Part shown: in pieces, positions 7,538 through 13,739 of the stretch
Numbering within the stretch: the first letter of the stretch is position 1
How the letters are laid out: each line of letters starts with the position of its first letter
NCBI GenBank assembly: GCA_030040395.1
Contig: JASHTU010000488.1
Location: 1 to 17,849 of the forward strand
DNA length: 17,849 bases
Direction: 5' to 3'
From: Acidobacteriaceae bacterium
GTDB lineage: Bacteria; Acidobacteriota; Terriglobia; Terriglobales; Acidobacteriaceae
Notes under the pieces: model-generated
What the model saw: the letters and a program-made list of their open reading frames with translations, nothing else
Told to the model about the DNA's origin: nothing
Database searches by the model: none
Position numbers and translations under genes: made by a program

Positions 7538-8264
7538 AACCCTGCTCACCGAGGTGCGCGAAGGGCGCACCGGCGTTCCCGAGGCGCTCGAGCGCCTGCG
7601 TGGGTTGCCTTTCGAAGATCTCGGCTTCGCCAAGCTGGATCATCATCGCGCGCTGCGCACCGGCATGGCGGAAACGATTTTTGCCGAGGGCAAAACCTCT
7701 GCGCAGGTGGCTGCGATCTTTGCGCGCATGGCGGCGGCGGGCGGAAACGTTCTGACCACGCGGGCCTCGCAACGGGTTTATGACGCCGTGCGCCGGGTCG
7801 AGCCGCGCGCCGAGTATCACGAGACGGCGCGCGCCATCACCCTCATGCAGAGCGAACCAGCCCCCGGCAACGGCACGGTTGCGGTGGTCTGCGCGGGAAC
7901 GAGCGATTTGCCAGTGGCCGAAGAAGCCGCGGTAACGGCGCGGCTGATGGGCAACGCGGTGGAACTGGTGGCCGATGTGGGTGTGGCCGGCATTCACCGC
8001 CTGCTGGCGCAGCATGACACGCTCCAATCGGCGCGCGTGCTGATTGTCTGCGCGGGCATGGAGGGCGCGCTGCCGACGGTGGTCGGCGGGCTGGTCAACG
8101 CGCCAGTTCTCGCCGTGCCCACCAGCGTGGGTTACGGCGCGTCGCTGGGCGGGGTGGCCGCGCTCCTGGGCATGTTGAACACCTGCTCGCCGAATGTGTG
8201 CGTGGTGAACATCGACAACGGGTTTGGCGCCGCTTGCATCGCCTCGTTGATCAATCATCGGTAA
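7518..8264 (+). CDS. larB: Nickel-pincer cofactor synthesis protein LarB (AIR carboxylase-like)
   Basis: 248 aa from ATG 7518. LarB carboxylates and hydrolyses nicotinic acid adenine dinucleotide to give pyridinium-3,5-biscarboxylate mononucleotide, the substrate of LarE. The N-terminal half has DLGFAKLDHHRALRTGMAE and IFAEGKT. The C-terminal half is a PurE-like fold with VVCAGTSDLPVAEEAAVTA, VVGGLVNAPVLAVPTSVGYG and VVNIDNGFGAAC. An in-frame ATG at 7494 would add eight Lys/Arg-rich residues. 7518 is preferred because MDRLRIETLL matches the usual family N-terminus and AAGGGAG lies just upstream, although the spacing is only 3 nt. Either start overlaps the larC 3' end, pointing to translational coupling. 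It closes the larECB set. Confidence 0.94.
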   Translation: MDRLRIETLLTEVREGRTGVPEALERLRGLPFEDLGFAKLDHHRALRTGMAETIFAEGKTSAQVAAIFARMAAAGGNVLTTRASQRVYDAVRRVEPRAEYHETARAITLMQSEPAPGNGTVAVVCAGTSDLPVAEEAAVTARLMGNAVELVADVGVAGIHRLLAQHDTLQSARVLIVCAGMEGALPTVVGGLVNAPVLAVPTSVGYGASLGGVAALLGMLNTCSPNVCVVNIDNGFGAACIASLINHR

Positions 8265-8273
8265 GAGACCGCG

Positions 8274-8318
8274 GTGGAAATTGGGGTTTCCACAAAAGCG
8301 TTGCTCAACGGTAATTTT
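8274..8318 (+). terminator. Possible end of the lar transcript: two hairpins, weak U-rich tail
   Basis: GTGGAAA (8274-8280) pairs with TTTCCAC (8287-8293) around a 6-nt loop. CGTTG/CAACG (8299-8310) then forms a second small hairpin followed by GTAATTTT. The T-run is short and not flush with the stem, so this is a weak intrinsic terminator at best. Confidence 0.25.
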
Positions 8319-8391
8319 GGATGCGACTCTCGATACGCGCCTAATCTGTCCGCGTCCACTGCCCTTTGGTCCGAGAAAAGACATGATCTGC

Positions 8392-8420
8392 TTGCATTGA
8401 TGGCCTGCAATGCCTACAAT
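8392..8420 (+). promoter_or_regulatory. Sigma70-type promoter of the vapBC pair
   Basis: TTGCAT (8392-8397), a 17-nt spacer and TACAAT (8415-8420). Only 6 nt separate the -10 from ATG 8427, so the expected start site coincides with the start codon. This is the best-formed promoter of the window. Such antitoxin promoters are normally repressed by the VapBC complex, but I see no clear operator palindrome. Confidence 0.6.
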
Positions 8421-8426
8421 GAATGT

Positions 8427-8669
8427 ATGCAGTACACCATTCGAAATGTGCCGGACTATCTGGATGCCGCTCTTCGTGGGGCGGCTCGCCAACAGGGCAA
8501 GAGCCTGAACGAAGTGACGATTGAGGTCCTCACCCGCGGCGCGGGGCTCAGCGAGCGCCGATGCCGCCAACGCGATCTTCATGACATCGCGGGTAGCTGG
8601 CGAAAGGATGCGGATTTCGACAGCGCCCTCGCAGCACAAGACACTATCGACGAGGAGATGTGGAGGTGA
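8427..8669 (+). CDS. vapB: VapB/FitA-type ribbon-helix-helix antitoxin
   Basis: 80 aa. The N-terminal 40 residues (MQYTIRNVPDYLDAALRG, then QQGKSLNEVTIEVLTRG) are a ribbon-helix-helix DNA-binding domain of the FitA/VapB kind: one beta strand and two helices that dimerise. The charged C-terminal half, ending in DTIDEEMWR, would wrap the toxin and block its active site. The frame is open from 8274, but ATG 8427 gives the strand at the very N-terminus and sits directly behind a promoter. The stop overlaps the toxin start in a GTGA junction. The antitoxin both neutralises VapC and represses the pair in known systems. Confidence 0.85.
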   Translation: MQYTIRNVPDYLDAALRGAARQQGKSLNEVTIEVLTRGAGLSERRCRQRDLHDIAGSWRKDADFDSALAAQDTIDEEMWR

Positions 8670-9049
8670 GACTGGCTCTCGACACGAATCGTTACACCGA
8701 CCTGTGCCGGGGTGATGCTGCGGTCGTCGAAACGGTCGAGCTGGCCGATGAAGTCTGGTTGCCTTTTATTGTCGTGGGGGAATTGCGCGCTGGGTTTGCA
8801 GTAGGCAGCCGGGGATCGCGGAATGAATCCTTCCTGCGCCGGTTCCTACTGAAGGCTGGCGTCAGCGTTCTCTATGCCGACGACCAGACCACGCATCATT
8901 ACGCAAATATCTACCGGCAACTCCGAAAGCAAGGGACACCTATCCCCACCAACGACATGTGGATTGCGGCCCTTGTGTTGCAGCATTCGCTGGCATTGTT
9001 TGCCCGCGACGCGCACTTCGATCATCTTCCTCAGCTTGTCCGCGTTTGA
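8666..9049 (+). CDS. vapC: VapC-type PIN-domain ribonuclease toxin
   Basis: 127 aa. PIN toxins are Mg-dependent RNases that typically cut tRNA or rRNA and stop translation. The acidic active-site residues are all in place: Asp6 (RLALDTNRY), Glu39 (IVVGELRAG), Asp97 (TNDMWIAA) and Asp115 (LFARDAHFD), so the toxin looks intact. The start GTG 8666 overlaps the antitoxin stop by four bases and has GAGGAG at 8652-8657, 8 nt upstream. GTG 8660 is possible but too close to that site. The gene is translationally coupled to vapB, which is the standard order. RNA target not predictable. Confidence 0.88.
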   Translation: MRLALDTNRYTDLCRGDAAVVETVELADEVWLPFIVVGELRAGFAVGSRGSRNESFLRRFLLKAGVSVLYADDQTTHHYANIYRQLRKQGTPIPTNDMWIAALVLQHSLALFARDAHFDHLPQLVRV

Positions 9050-9226
9050 GCCGCATGGATGCTTAAACTTTACGGCACGGCGCCCGACGCGGAGGGTTCC
9101 CCGATTCCCGATCGTGCCCTTTCGAAACTGGGCTTTCACAGAAGCTGGTGAGGGCATCTGTACGAGTTGAGTGCGGGATTATCGAGGCCTGGAATGGGCG
9201 TTCACGCAGAGAAGCAGAGGAGCGGA

Positions 9227-9883
9227 ATGGCGCATTGCCCCATGAAATTCCGGTACCTGCGCGGCAGGCTGCCCGCGCGTCCCCTGCGCATTCTCGACAT
9301 TGGCTGCGGAAACCATTCGCCTACCGTGACCAAGCGCTGGTTTCCCGGCTGCCACTACGCCGGCGCCGACGTTGCGAACTACCATCTGAACGCCGCCGAT
9401 CACGCCGCCATGGATGAGTTTTTCCGCCTGGGCGCAGACGGCGCCGGTTACGCCGCCATTCCGGACCGCAGCTACGACCTGGTGATTCTCAATCACGTGG
9501 TGGAACACATGACGCAGCCCGCGCCGGTGGTGGCCGAGCTGTGCGGGAAGCTCGCGCCCGGGGGCTTGATCTGGATTGCGTTCCCTTCGTTGCGCAGTCT
9601 TGCACTGCCGCACTCCGAGAACGAGACGCTGCAATTCTGCGACGATCCCAGCCACGTCTACGTTCCGGACCTGCGCGAGATCGCCAATATCCTGCTGGCC
9701 AATGGCGTCAGCGTGCTGCATGCCGGCCGTTCGCGTGAGGGCCTTTTGACCACCCTCGCCGACATCTTCAAATTGTTGAAGCGCCGGTTAAGGAGATGGT
9801 TCACCGCCAGGTTTTCCGGCCGCGGTCTGTGGTACGTGCTGGGCTTCGAGGATCACGTACTCGGCCAGCGCAAGGCAGACTAG
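9227..9883 (+). CDS. Class I SAM-dependent methyltransferase (Methyltransf_11-like)
   Basis: 218 aa from ATG 9227, chosen because GAGGAG-like bases (AGAGGAG at 9216-9222) lie 4 nt upstream. A TTG at 9167 and ATGs at 9194 and 9242 are in the same frame. Motif I is ILDIGCGN (residues 22-29), with the SAM-ribose acidic residue in AGADVANY (Asp48). Motif IV/post-II is YDLVILNHVVEHM (83-95), followed by LCGKLAPGGLIWIAFPS. An EH pair after VV is typical of the UbiE/Methyltransf_11 group. The C-terminal stretch KLLKRRLRRWFTARFSGRG is very basic and could contact membrane or nucleic acid. The substrate is unknown. About 180 bp separate it from vapC, with no gene between. Confidence 0.85.
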   Translation: MAHCPMKFRYLRGRLPARPLRILDIGCGNHSPTVTKRWFPGCHYAGADVANYHLNAADHAAMDEFFRLGADGAGYAAIPDRSYDLVILNHVVEHMTQPAPVVAELCGKLAPGGLIWIAFPSLRSLALPHSENETLQFCDDPSHVYVPDLREIANILLANGVSVLHAGRSREGLLTTLADIFKLLKRRLRRWFTARFSGRGLWYVLGFEDHVLGQRKAD

Positions 9884-10035
9884 ACCGACCCGAGAGAAGG
9901 TGCATCTCCAAGTTGCACACCCAACCGGGTCCCCGGAAGGCGGCCCTTTTGCGTTCTGGGGTGCAGCGACAGGTTTTTTCCCTTGTTGGAGTGGTAAGGG
10001 AGCGGCGACGTTGCGCCTCAATCGTTGGTCTTGCT

Positions 10036-11028
10036 TTAGACGAGGAGACTAGAAGCCACAACGCAGTTTTTTCCCTTTCCCTTGGCGTTGTACAGAGCGG
10101 CATCGGCGGCGAGCAGCAGACCCTCCGGCGTGGTCATGGAACCACCGGGGCTTCCAATCGCCGTCGACACGCCGCAACTGACGCTCACCACGCGCCCCGC
10201 ACAAGGATTGGCGCAGTGCGGTAGCTTCAACGCGGTGACAGCCTCGCAGAGCCGGTGCGCGAGAACCTCGGCTCCCGCCATCTCCGTTGCCGGCAGCAAG
10301 ACGGCGAATTCTTCTCCTCCGAATCGGGCCACGATATCGGTCGATCGCTTCACCGCCCGGCTCATTGCTGTGGCGATGGCGCGCAGGCAATCGTCCCCCT
10401 CCAAGTGTCCATAGGTGTCGTTAAACAGCTTGAAGTTGTCCACATCCAGCAGCAGCAGGGAAAGCGGTGCGTGGGCGCGAAACGCGATTTTCCACTCGCG
10501 GTCAATGGCCTCATCGAAGGCGCGGCGATTGCGGATGCCGGTGAGTCCGTCGAGCAGGGCGAGCTGCTCCAGCCGCTCCTCGAGGAGCTTGCGGCGGGTT
10601 ATGTCGCGGCTGCAAATCACGACCGACATGCCGTGGTCCCGCTTTTCGAGAAGGCGCACTTTGTTCTCGAGCCAAACATGGCGCCCGTCCTTGCGAATCG
10701 CCTCCACGACCACGGTGCTGGTCAGCTCTCCGCGGGCAAGCTTTTCGGCGTCGGCAAAAATGATGGGCATGGATGACTCGGCATAGATTTCCGTCAGCGG
10801 CAAGCGGAGAAATTCTTCGACGCTCCAACCCAGGATTTCGGTCGTCGACGGAGTGGCGTAGACAAACCTGTGCTTTCCGTTGTTCACTTCCGATTGGCAG
10901 ATCATATCCAGACTGTTTTCGAGCAGCGCCTGGAAGTCCAGCACTGGCCGAGCCTGGGTCCCTTCCCCCGCCTCACATACACGCGAGTCAGATTGTCGAT
11001 GGTCCGACATTGGGCGAGGCGGAGTCAT
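10036..11028 (-). CDS. PAS-GGDEF diguanylate cyclase
   Basis: 330 aa. It makes the second messenger c-di-GMP from two GTP, controlled by a sensory PAS domain. The PAS domain spans about residues 31-147 (SLDMICQSE, VYATPSTTEILGWSVEEF, then the PAC part ending SRDITRRKLLEERL). The GGDEF domain runs about 152-325: ALLDGLTGIRNRRAFDE, LLLLDVDNFKLFNDTYGH with metal-binding Asp195, and the active-site loop GGEEF at 237-241. RSTD at 228-231, five residues before GGEEF, is a complete inhibitory I-site, so product feedback is expected. No signal peptide or membrane helix: a cytoplasmic sensor. ATG 11028 lies 8 nt behind GATAAT; ATG 11010 is also possible. Confidence 0.94.
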   Translation of the reverse strand: MTPPRPMSDHRQSDSRVCEAGEGTQARPVLDFQALLENSLDMICQSEVNNGKHRFVYATPSTTEILGWSVEEFLRLPLTEIYAESSMPIIFADAEKLARGELTSTVVVEAIRKDGRHVWLENKVRLLEKRDHGMSVVICSRDITRRKLLEERLEQLALLDGLTGIRNRRAFDEAIDREWKIAFRAHAPLSLLLLDVDNFKLFNDTYGHLEGDDCLRAIATAMSRAVKRSTDIVARFGGEEFAVLLPATEMAGAEVLAHRLCEAVTALKLPHCANPCAGRVVSVSCGVSTAIGSPGGSMTTPEGLLLAADAALYNAKGKGKNCVVASSLLV

Positions 11029-11036
11029 CAGTTGAT

Positions 11037-11042
11037 ATTATC
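11037..11042 (-). promoter_or_regulatory. Candidate -10 hexamer GATAAT of the diguanylate cyclase
   Basis: On the minus strand GATAAT ends 8 nt before the ATG at 11028, with TTCATT (11066-11061) as a poor -35 at 18-nt spacing. There is no Shine-Dalgarno. It lies between the cyclase and the FmdB gene, so the cyclase could be transcribed without FmdB. Confidence 0.4.
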
Positions 11043-11067
11043 GGCAGATTGGCGACGGGAAATGAAC

Positions 11068-11319
11068 CTATTCCTCACCCCCGCACATGCCGGCTCCGCA
11101 TCCCATCTCCGGGGCGCAGCAGGCGTCGCCCATTGCGCATTGAGACGGGGCGGCGGCGCTGCTTTCGGCGCCCCTGGAAATCACGCCCGCACCGCCGCTG
11201 ATCAGCCGATGCACCTGGCCTCCGCATTGCGGGCAGGAGGCGATCAACGGGTCTGACATCTTCTGACGTCGCTCAAACCGGTTATCGCAACTTTGGCACA
11301 GATACTCGTAAGCAGGCAT
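11068..11319 (-). CDS. FmdB-family zinc-ribbon protein with Cys-rich tail
   Basis: 83 aa. The N-terminus MPAYEYLCQSCDNRFE and SCPQCGG form the FmdB/CxxC-CxxC zinc ribbon (Cys8, Cys11, Cys29, Cys32), followed by VHRLISGG, all normal for the family. The family is widespread and named after a regulator beside formamidase, but its role is generally unknown. The last 25 residues add five cysteines (61, 67, 68, 74, 79) in CAMGDACCAPEMGCGAGMCG, which could bind more metal. GAGGAAG lies 4 nt before ATG. The gene is followed 39 nt later by the cyclase on the same strand and lies divergent from trxA. Confidence 0.88.
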   Translation of the reverse strand: MPAYEYLCQSCDNRFERRQKMSDPLIASCPQCGGQVHRLISGGAGVISRGAESSAAAPSQCAMGDACCAPEMGCGAGMCGGEE

Positions 11320-11491
11320 TGGACTTCCTCGACTGATAGGGATAAACCACCCCCAGTATAGCCCGCTTCAGGCACGCGCCGGCCCGCGCGGTTGGGGGGC
11401 GGTTCGCGGGCTTGCGACTTCCGCCTATGGTTGCGCATCCATTATGGTGGTTCCTGTACACTAAACCGCGTGCGGGTCCGTTAGGAGGATC

Positions 11492-11824
11492 ATGGCTGGG
11501 CTGGGTGTTTTTGAAGTCAACGATGCAAACTTCGATGAAGAAGTGCTGCGTAGTGAGCAGCCGGTGCTGGTGGATTTCTGGGCGGTGTGGTGTGGCCCCT
11601 GCAAGGCCATTGCGCCCATCGTCGATGGCGTGGCGCAAACCTACGCCGGCAAGTTGAAGGTAGCGAAGGTGAATGTGGACGAGAATGGCGCCACGCCTTC
11701 ACGCTACGGCATTCGCGGCATTCCCGCGCTGCTCTTTTTCAAGGGCGGCAAAGTGGCCGACCAGGTTGTGGGGTACGTGCCCAAGGACGTGATTGAAGCC
11801 AAGATTCAGCGCCTGCTGGCATAA
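11492..11824 (+). CDS. trxA: Thioredoxin
   Basis: 110 aa, full-length thioredoxin. The redox site is WCGPCK with Cys34 and Cys37. VLVDFWAVWCGPC, KVNVDENGATPSRYGIRGIP with the cis-Pro (Pro78), and LLFFKGGK follow the family order. It reduces protein disulfides in the cytoplasm and is itself recharged by thioredoxin reductase. AGGAGG at 11483-11488 sits 3 nt before ATG 11492, a strong though close ribosome binding site. TACACT at 11457-11462 may be its -10. It stands alone between genes on the other strand. Confidence 0.97.
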   Translation: MAGLGVFEVNDANFDEEVLRSEQPVLVDFWAVWCGPCKAIAPIVDGVAQTYAGKLKVAKVNVDENGATPSRYGIRGIPALLFFKGGKVADQVVGYVPKDVIEAKIQRLLA

Positions 11825-11887
11825 GACGCTGCCGATCGACAGACCGAGGTTCAATACTGGCAACCGTGGCACCCGTCCATTTGGCTC

Positions 11888-12382
11888 TCAGCCGCCGCTC
11901 CGGAACTGAATAATCCGCCGCCGGTCCCGCTTGGAGGGACGGCGGTCGGGCAGAGGCGCAAATTCGCGCATCGCCTTACGCTCTTCGGCCAGCTTCACCC
12001 GCGACTCGCGGCTGGCTTCGCTTTCCCGGTAGAGGGTCTGCGCAACCGCCGCGGGGCCACGTATCGCGCTCACTTCGAGCACTTCAATCTCGTAGTTGCC
12101 GCTTTCGTTCTCGACGCGCAGCCGGTCGCCGGCGCGGACTTCACGGGCCGGTTTACAGCGAAACCAGAGATCCGGTGTCGGGAAGGGCCTTGTGCAAGGT
12201 CGCCGCTCCTTGGGGTCGCGTCGACTTGAGTCTGTGGTTCCGAGATGCGCTTTCTCTGGTTTCGCGACGGCGCGCAGCCCGTTGGATGTCACACGTCCCA
12301 ACTCACAGGCACGGCCGGCGAGCGCCCGCGTTTTGAAGAAGCGGGCCGCCCAGAGCCACTTGTCCATGCGCACCGAACTCAT
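11888..12382 (-). CDS. hslR: Hsp15-type S4 RNA-binding heat shock protein, with in-frame insert
   Basis: 164 aa, against about 130 for Escherichia coli Hsp15. Hsp15 binds 50S subunits carrying nascent-chain tRNA and helps recycle stalled ribosomes. The S4 motif begins VRMDKWLWAARFFKTRALA, the family hallmark. The C-terminal part LPDRRPSKRDRRRIIQF matches the conserved basic tail. Between AVAKP (residues 38-42) and AREVRAGDRLRVEN (79-92), where the S4 fold is normally continuous, 36 residues are added by a 108-bp repeat-like insert. Removing them restores the usual alignment. An internal ATG at 12367 (MDKWLW) is possible but later than the family start. Whether the insert harms RNA binding is unknown. 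Confidence 0.88.
   Translation of the reverse strand: MSSVRMDKWLWAARFFKTRALAGRACELGRVTSNGLRAVAKPEKAHLGTTDSSRRDPKERRPCTRPFPTPDLWFRCKPAREVRAGDRLRVENESGNYEIEVLEVSAIRGPAAVAQTLYRESEASRESRVKLAEERKAMREFAPLPDRRPSKRDRRRIIQFRSGG
12155..12262. repeat. 108-bp in-frame insert with terminal inverted repeats in hslR
   Basis: GCGAAACCAGAGA (12158-12170) and its exact complement TCTCTGGTTTCGC (12253-12265) face each other across 82 bp. Five bases (AAACC on the minus strand, at 12154-12150 and 12262-12258) flank the insert as a direct repeat exactly 108 bp apart, as a target duplication would. The insert is a multiple of three and free of stops in the hslR frame. It also contains the 13-mer shared with 2120-2132. 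Confidence 0.65.
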
Positions 12383-12434
12383 TCCCGTTTTGCGCCGGAC
12401 AAATGCGCCCTCCGGAAATGCGGCGGGAAATGCC

Positions 12435-12746
12435 TCACGACTTGGGCTCGGTCGTCCAAATGTAAAGAAATTCGGCGTCGCTGGACGTGGCGACGTCCAT
12501 ACCGCGCAGGCGCGTGGCCCGGTTCAACGCCGATCGGATGTTTTCTTTGCTGTCCGGCAGAGCGCTCAACGGAACCTTCAATGCGGTTCCAGGTTTGAGC
12601 CGCTCAATATCGCTCAGCAACCGGGTTACGATGCGTTTGTGCTTCCCATCCCGTCCTTTAGGAACGTCGTTTTGCAGGATCGCAGGGAAGCTCACCAGAT
12701 CGATTTCCGTCTCTTGAGATGTCGAAGTTTCAGAATTGTTTGCCAT
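12435..12746 (-). CDS. Hypothetical protein
   Basis: 103 aa from ATG 12746. A TTG at 12776 would add ten residues, but ATG with TAGG in front fits better. The first 20 residues are Ser/Thr/Glu-rich and probably disordered. The rest is a compact domain: IVTRLLSDIERLKPGTALKV, then VPLSALPDSKENIRSALNRA, and VATSSDAEFLYIW. A helix followed by an S-A-L-N-R-A helix and a final beta strand recalls small DNA-binding folds that resolve repeated helices, but I recognise no family. It lies 52 bp upstream of hslR on the same strand, possibly cotranscribed. It is divergent from the receiver gene at 13004, with about 257 bp between. Confidence 0.7.
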   Translation of the reverse strand: MANNSETSTSQETEIDLVSFPAILQNDVPKGRDGKHKRIVTRLLSDIERLKPGTALKVPLSALPDSKENIRSALNRATRLRGMDVATSSDAEFLYIWTTEPKS

Positions 12747-12821
12747 CCTATTGCACCCAAGGTGAGGTGTCCGCAATTAACGTATCGCTAAACTTTCATA
12801 AAGCTAACGCTCAGGTAAAAG

Positions 12822-12827
12822 TATACT
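12822..12827 (+). promoter_or_regulatory. Possible -10 hexamer in the divergent region before the signalling genes
   Basis: TATACT stands out in the AT-richest part of the window (12777-12830). It has no convincing -35 at proper spacing. It could drive the receiver gene at 13004 with a leader of about 170 nt. Confidence 0.25.
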
Positions 12828-13003
12828 GACGTGTCAAGGCGTTTGCAAGTTTATCTGGAAAACATACCGCAATGTGGCAGAGGAGTCCTCTACGCCTGCG
12901 GTAAACTTTTCCACAGTCTGGAGCATCCGCAGGACTGCCAATTGCAAAGATTTTCCCCGTATCAGCAAAAGCTTGCTACCGTCACTGCAGAGGTACAACC
13001 AAG

Positions 13004-13471
13004 ATGGTCGGAAAACATCGCACTTCCCCCGTCGTTCCTATCGAAGAAGTTCCGCCGGCCGACGCCAGCCCCTACCGGCCCGTGGTTCTCGTGGTCGACG
13101 ACGAATCCGCAATTGCCGATACAGTGACTGAAATCCTTTCCCGCAGCGGTTATGCCGCCATGACTGCCTATGACGCCAACGACGCTCTAGAGACGGCTCT
13201 GCTGACGCCGCCTGAATTGCTGCTCACCGACGTAGTCCTGCCGGGGATGAGCGGCATTGAGCTCGCCATCACCATCAAGCGCATATTCCCCGATTGCAAA
13301 ATCCTCCTTTTTTCCGGCCAGGCGACTACGCTTGACCTGCTGGCCTCGGCCAAAAATGAGGGTCACCAGTTTACATTGCTCACCAAACCCGTCCACCCCG
13401 ATGAATTGCTGTCGCGCGTTGCGGCCAGCTTGAAACATCGGGAAGCGCATGCCGGCGCGATTGCCGACTGA
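13004..13471 (+). CDS. Single-domain response regulator (receiver only)
   Basis: 155 aa. A receiver domain occupies residues about 27-145 with all functional residues: Asp32/Asp33 (VVDDE), phosphorylated Asp76 (LLLTDVVLPGMSG), Ser104 (LLFSGQ) and Lys128-Pro129. There is no output domain, so it would pass phosphate or bind a partner, as CheY-type proteins do. An AGAGG about 11 nt before ATG 13004 is a loose ribosome site. The first 25 residues are not conserved. It is closely related to the receiver at 14919 (same LLFSGQA motif), suggesting duplication around the histidine kinase between them. Confidence 0.92.
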   Translation: MVGKHRTSPVVPIEEVPPADASPYRPVVLVVDDESAIADTVTEILSRSGYAAMTAYDANDALETALLTPPELLLTDVVLPGMSGIELAITIKRIFPDCKILLFSGQATTLDLLASAKNEGHQFTLLTKPVHPDELLSRVAASLKHREAHAGAIAD

Positions 13472-13489
13472 GCTTCCGCAACCCCGAAT

Positions 13490-13544
13490 CGTGAACCGAG
13501 GGAACAAGGGAACGAGGAGACGGTCCGTCTGCGCGGAAGCAGAC
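13490..13544. repeat. Intergenic repeat tract plus hairpin between receiver and kinase
   Basis: 13491-13518 repeats GAACCGAGGGAACAAGGGAA-like words, the complement of GTTCCCTGGTTCCC words in the uvrC tract. Directly after it, GTCTGC (13527-13532) pairs with GCAGAC (13539-13544) around GCGGAA. No T-run follows, so it is not an obvious terminator. The rest of the 268-bp gap (13472-13739) holds no convincing gene. Confidence 0.5.
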
Positions 13545-13739
13545 AAAGCCGGCCTCGAACCCCTGATCCCCGCATCGACTCCCGGCGCGACGTTTCCCCC
13601 TTGCGGCGCATCTGGAGTGGCGACCCTCCGCTCGGGATGCCGCGAGCCAATGCGCTCGAGTGAGTGCCGCGAGTTGTGCATCCTACTCTTCGCGAGAGTT
13701 CAATCTTTCTCTTCAATCTTTCTCGAGGAGGGTGAATCC

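Noticed and set aside
7470..8639. 389-aa minus-strand frame opposite larB and vapB
   Set aside because: Antisense to larB and vapB, both clearly coding; no motif of its own.
9974..10000. TTTTTT next to a CCCTT...AAGGG stem as a terminator
   Set aside because: The T-run precedes the stem on the plus strand and becomes an A-run on the minus strand, so it is on the wrong side for either.
12831..13131. Short plus-strand frames before the first receiver
   Set aside because: Both overlap the receiver gene in other frames and lack a ribosome site or motif.
13449..13739. Longer N-terminus for the histidine kinase
   Set aside because: This stretch overlaps the receiver gene end and a repeat tract, and the strong ribosome site marks 13740 as the start.
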